Source: Corbicula japonica
Taxonomy: Eukaryota > Mollusca > Bivalvia > Venerida > Cyrenidae
Assembly (NCBI GenBank): GCA_038501625.1
Contig: JAZAYU010001124.1
Span: forward strand, 19,443-83,442
Length of the DNA stretch: 64,000 bases
Direction of reading: 5' to 3'
Both the position numbers and the translations under genes were made by a program. Below the pieces are notes generated by a model, which was given only the letters and a program-made list of their open reading frames with translations, searched no databases and had not been told where the DNA came from. Shown one piece after another: positions 60,961 to 64,000 of this stretch (within the stretch, counting starts at the first letter, position 1; each line of letters begins with the position of its first letter).

Positions 60961-61759
60961 GTCTTAGGCGCGATTGTCGCGTCATAAGCGCGAAAGCTAT
61001 GTCCAGCAATGATTTTATGAAACAGCAACAGGTACAGCAGCATCATACTAAGTCGCGAGTTCCTGCTGAAAAGATCGATATATGACCTTATTGTAAGAAA
61101 AACCTGCCACTTCAAATTAAAATTTCAGTTATCTTGCTGAAATCTTCGTAGCTGAAACTTGTTTTGTAGCGCAACAAATACATTTGTATTAAAAGGTCCC
61201 ATATTATTATTCCAAGAAGCCTTTTCTGTGAGATGGGCCAGTTTATGAGTTTATCACGTTTTGATTTGTTTTTCGTGAGATCCATCTGGGACTCGGAAAA
61301 AAAAACTTGATCGATGCAGATTTCGGATCTTTAGATAATTCGGCGTTCCATACAAGGTGACCGATTTACACTACGGTGATTACGTCATTTTATCAGCTAA
61401 TCAATTCTCAGAAATAAGTTAGTGACGCGTTTTTAAAAACAAACATTTCAGTTTTGCAATGACATAATCTGATAATTATTTGGAGGACGGAAACAAATGG
61501 TCACGTCGGTGGAATACTAAGGATGCAAATTGAATGCAAGTAATTTTTATCTTTTCTATTCTACTTTGCCGTAGACCATTTGACAGCGACAATGAGTGAT
61601 ATTCAGGGAAGTTTGATTCAAAGGATTTGAAGATTTTTTTTCGAGCGAACGGAGTGTCCATTGCTTCATTTGTCTAATTAAAGCGCAGACTTACGTGTCA
61701 AAGAAAGGAGAAAGAATTAAAATGATAAATCTGGCAATAAATAAATAAATATGCTGCCG
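60961..61759. other. Right interior of copy A', no gene
   Basis: Counterpart of 31,588-32,390. Nothing recognised. Confidence 0.45.
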
Positions 61760-62131
61760 ACGAAGAAAATTTGATTAAACTTGGAAAATAATTAACGACA
61801 GTGCTTAGATGAAAAAAGAATGGATTTCGACTACAAATACCAGGAACGAACATAGACGTTAGAAGTTATTTGAAAACGTCGTTAAAATTTTCATCGATGA
61901 CCACCATCGAGGCACATGTGCCTCGATGGTGCCTGATGACGTCATCATTTACAAAAGTAAACAAAGATCAACGTAGTTGCACGAAGAATGACAACAAAGG
62001 TAGGCTGTTTTATATGATTTATTACAACAAAATGGGATAAAGTAACAACAAAGAGGAAAAACATTTACGACAAAAGAAAAAAGTGAATTCTCAGTTTGAT
62101 GCCATTTTCTCACTTCACATAATACTCTGTT
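61760..62131. repeat. Right terminal inverted repeat of copy A'
   Basis: Ends ...ACTTCACATAATACTCTGTT. Its palindrome (61,902-61,931) is 30 bp: CA/TG in the arms of the other three copies is replaced by G/C symmetrically, leaving a perfect palindrome. The CRE-like core TGATGACGTCATCA is at 61,935-61,948. Confidence 0.85.
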
Positions 62132-64000
62132 TTGGGTTATTAGAAATATATGTTTACTCTTGAGCGTGCCTTACCAACTCGGTCATTTTACGCTGTGTAA
62201 TATGGGGTTTAACACCCGGTTTAATAGGTTCCTGACGGTCTAGAAATTTGAAATTTGGAACATAAGCTCACCTAAAAGATCTCTAAACACCGTGCAAATT
62301 TCAAAGATATTGGATTATTAGAAATTCACGTTTTCTTGTGTTTGATCATAAATTCGCGACTTAATTGCCCAGTGAAATGCCTATTGGAAACCGTCGGATG
62401 TGAGCTTCATTCAAATGCAGTAACTCAAACCAAAACTGGTTTCAGGTAGTCCACCATCAGTGGAACACGACCCGCAGGTTTTTTAGGCTCATTGCATTTA
62501 AATGGCGCTTGGGTCGGGGCTGTAAGTACGAGCACCCAGCAAACGTTTGTATTGCGTTTTCACACTTAGTCATTTTTCGCTATTTAATGTAGTGTTTAAC
62601 ACCCGGTTTAATAGGTTCCTGACGGTGTAGAACTTTGAAATTTGGACCATAAGCTCACCTAAAAGAGCTCTAAACACCGTGCAAATTTCAAAGATATTGG
62701 GTTATTAGAAATATATGTTTACTCTTGAGCGTGCCTTACCGACTCGAACATTTTACGCTGTGTAATATAGGGTTTAAAACCCGGTTTCATAGGTTCCTGA
62801 CGGTCTAGAAATTTGAAATTTGGAACATAACCTCACCTAAAAGATCTCTAAACACCGTGCAAATTTCAAAGATATTGGATTATTAGAAATGCACGTTTTC
62901 TTGTGTTTGATCATAAATTCGCGACTTAATTGCCCAGTGAAATGCCTATTGGAAAACCGTCGGATGTGAGCTCCATTCAAATGCAGTAACTCAAACCAAA
63001 ACTAGTTTCAGGTAGTCCACCATCAGTGGAACACGACCCGCAGGTTTTTTAGGCTCATTGCATTTAAATGGCGCTTGGGTCGGGGCTGTAAGTGCGAGCA
63101 CCCAGCAAACGTTTGTATTGCGTTTTCACGCTTAGTCATTTTTCGCTATTTAATGTAGTGTTTAACACCCGGTTTAATAGGTTCCTGACGGTGTAGAACT
63201 TTGAAATTTGGACCATAAGCTCACCTAAAAGAGCACTAAACACCGTGCAAATTTCAAAGATATTGGATTATTAGAAATATACGTTTACTCTTGAGCGTGC
63301 CTTACCAACTCGGTCATTTTACGCTGTGTAATATAATTTCGCGGCTTAATTGCGCTATGAAATGCCCATTGAAAACCGATGGATGGAAGCCCCATTTAAT
63401 TGCAGTGGCTGCACTAAAGCATGCTTTTAGGTCGCCAAACATCCAATGAACACGACCTGCCAGGTTTTTCGGCTTACTGCACAACAGTTTTTCAAAGTTG
63501 GTGCTCCTAGCATAGGTCAGCATAACGTTTACATAGCAAACATATTGGGTAAGCCATATCTTTACGGTCAACGCTCGCAAACCTGCAGGGAACATAGAGA
63601 AGATCCAGCTGAGCTTCAGATCTCCCAACCTGCTGGAACCCAAGAATCCCGGAGGTCTTTCAGTACGCTATAGTACATCGATACTTTAGCGTGGATAACC
63701 TGCCCTGTACAATGCGATTTTATAACGCTTATTTAAATTCACCGCTCTCAATAGAGTCGTCGTAGTGTAGTGGTTAGAGTAATAGATAATAGTAGTTAGT
63801 ATAATGGTCTCTCACAAGAGAGCCCCGGGTTCGAATCCCGTCACCGAACAGTTTTTTTTATGACTTTATTCTGCGGTTTCACACTTAGTAATTTTTCGCT
63901 ATGTAATGTATTGTTTTACACCCGGTTAAATAGGTTCCTGACGATCTAGAGCTTTGAAATTTGGAGCATAAGCTCATCTAAAAGAGCTCTAAACACCGTG
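62132..64000 (+). repeat. Higher-order satellite array 2 (continues beyond the window)
   Basis: Resumes at TTGG with a long unit (alpha1 from 62,140, alpha2, beta) that would end about 24 bp past the window. A few private substitutions (for example 'cgcaaacctgcag', 'gacgatctag') separate it from array 1 units. Confidence 0.95.
63756..63849 (+). ncRNA. tRNA-like Pol III unit, array 2
   Basis: Identical boxes to the array 1 copies, terminator T8. Confidence 0.7.

Larger units (their letters stand above)
46141..62131. mobile_element. Giant TIR-bounded element, copy A' (15.99 kb)
   Basis: Same ends and content as copy A, in the same orientation, offset 31,227 bp at the left end. Left junction 'aaagatattgg|AACAGAG'; right junction 'CTCTGTT|ttgggttattag'. 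The undisturbed satellite reads 'aaagatattgggttattag', so TTGG is duplicated and the element is a clean insertion between a beta and the next alpha. It lacks the TA element and hAT element of A but keeps about 220 bp near 50.5 kb and 39 bp near 58.0 kb that A lacks. Confidence 0.85.

Noticed and set aside
60642..61115. 157-codon minus frame with ISRSRIV-type repeats
   Set aside because: Produced by a 21-bp minisatellite (a multiple of three); the frame differs between copies by single-base changes.

Overview
The window looks like nuclear DNA of a metazoan, most probably a bivalve mollusc. It is AT-rich and intron-rich. Its dispersed repeats carry motifs such as 'ggccataactctgg', 'gacctagtgacctag' and a GGGCCATCATGGCCC hairpin followed by CTTGT, which are familiar from bivalve genomes. 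The species cannot be fixed by reading alone. There is no bacterial-style gene organisation.

1-14.9 kb: ordinary chromosome arm. It holds dispersed repeats (1-2.4 kb) and one well-supported three-exon gene on the + strand (5,315-10,475) for a Golgi type II beta-1,6-N-acetylglucosaminyltransferase of the GCNT/core-2-I-branching family. Intron 1 of that gene carries a foldback element and a broken RecQ-like helicase fragment. Downstream are a decayed hAT-like element and a 5'-truncated, mutated non-LTR reverse transcriptase.

14,914-32,762 (copy A, 17.85 kb) and 46,141-62,131 (copy A', 15.99 kb): two direct copies of a giant element bounded by inverted repeats of about 370 bp starting AACAGAGTATTATG. 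Each terminal repeat contains a CRE-like palindrome and a perfect 30-32 bp palindrome. Copy A' sits in a satellite array with a 4-bp TTGG duplication. No transposase was recognised. The interior is mostly repeats, but on the minus strand it holds a spliced gene of unknown function, inferred from splice consensus and partly consistent phases. Copy A carries two later insertions whose exact empty sites are preserved in A': a 543-bp TA-duplicating element and a 1,305-bp hAT-type element with an 8-bp duplication.

32,763-46,140 and 62,132-64,000 (runs off the window): one satellite array interrupted by A'. It is a higher-order repeat: a monomer of about 565 bp (alpha) and a 753-bp diverged monomer (beta) that carries a tRNA-like RNA polymerase III unit. 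That unit has an A box, a second A-box-like block, a B box and a T7-T9 terminator. Long units (about 1,884 bp, alpha-alpha-beta) and short units (1,318 bp, alpha-beta) alternate in the order L L L S L L S S | A' | L. The alpha of all three short units is an alpha1/alpha2 hybrid, which points to unequal exchange.

The parts most worth following up are the giant element with its symmetrically changing TIR palindrome and its passenger gene, and the higher-order satellite that carries a Pol III unit in every period.
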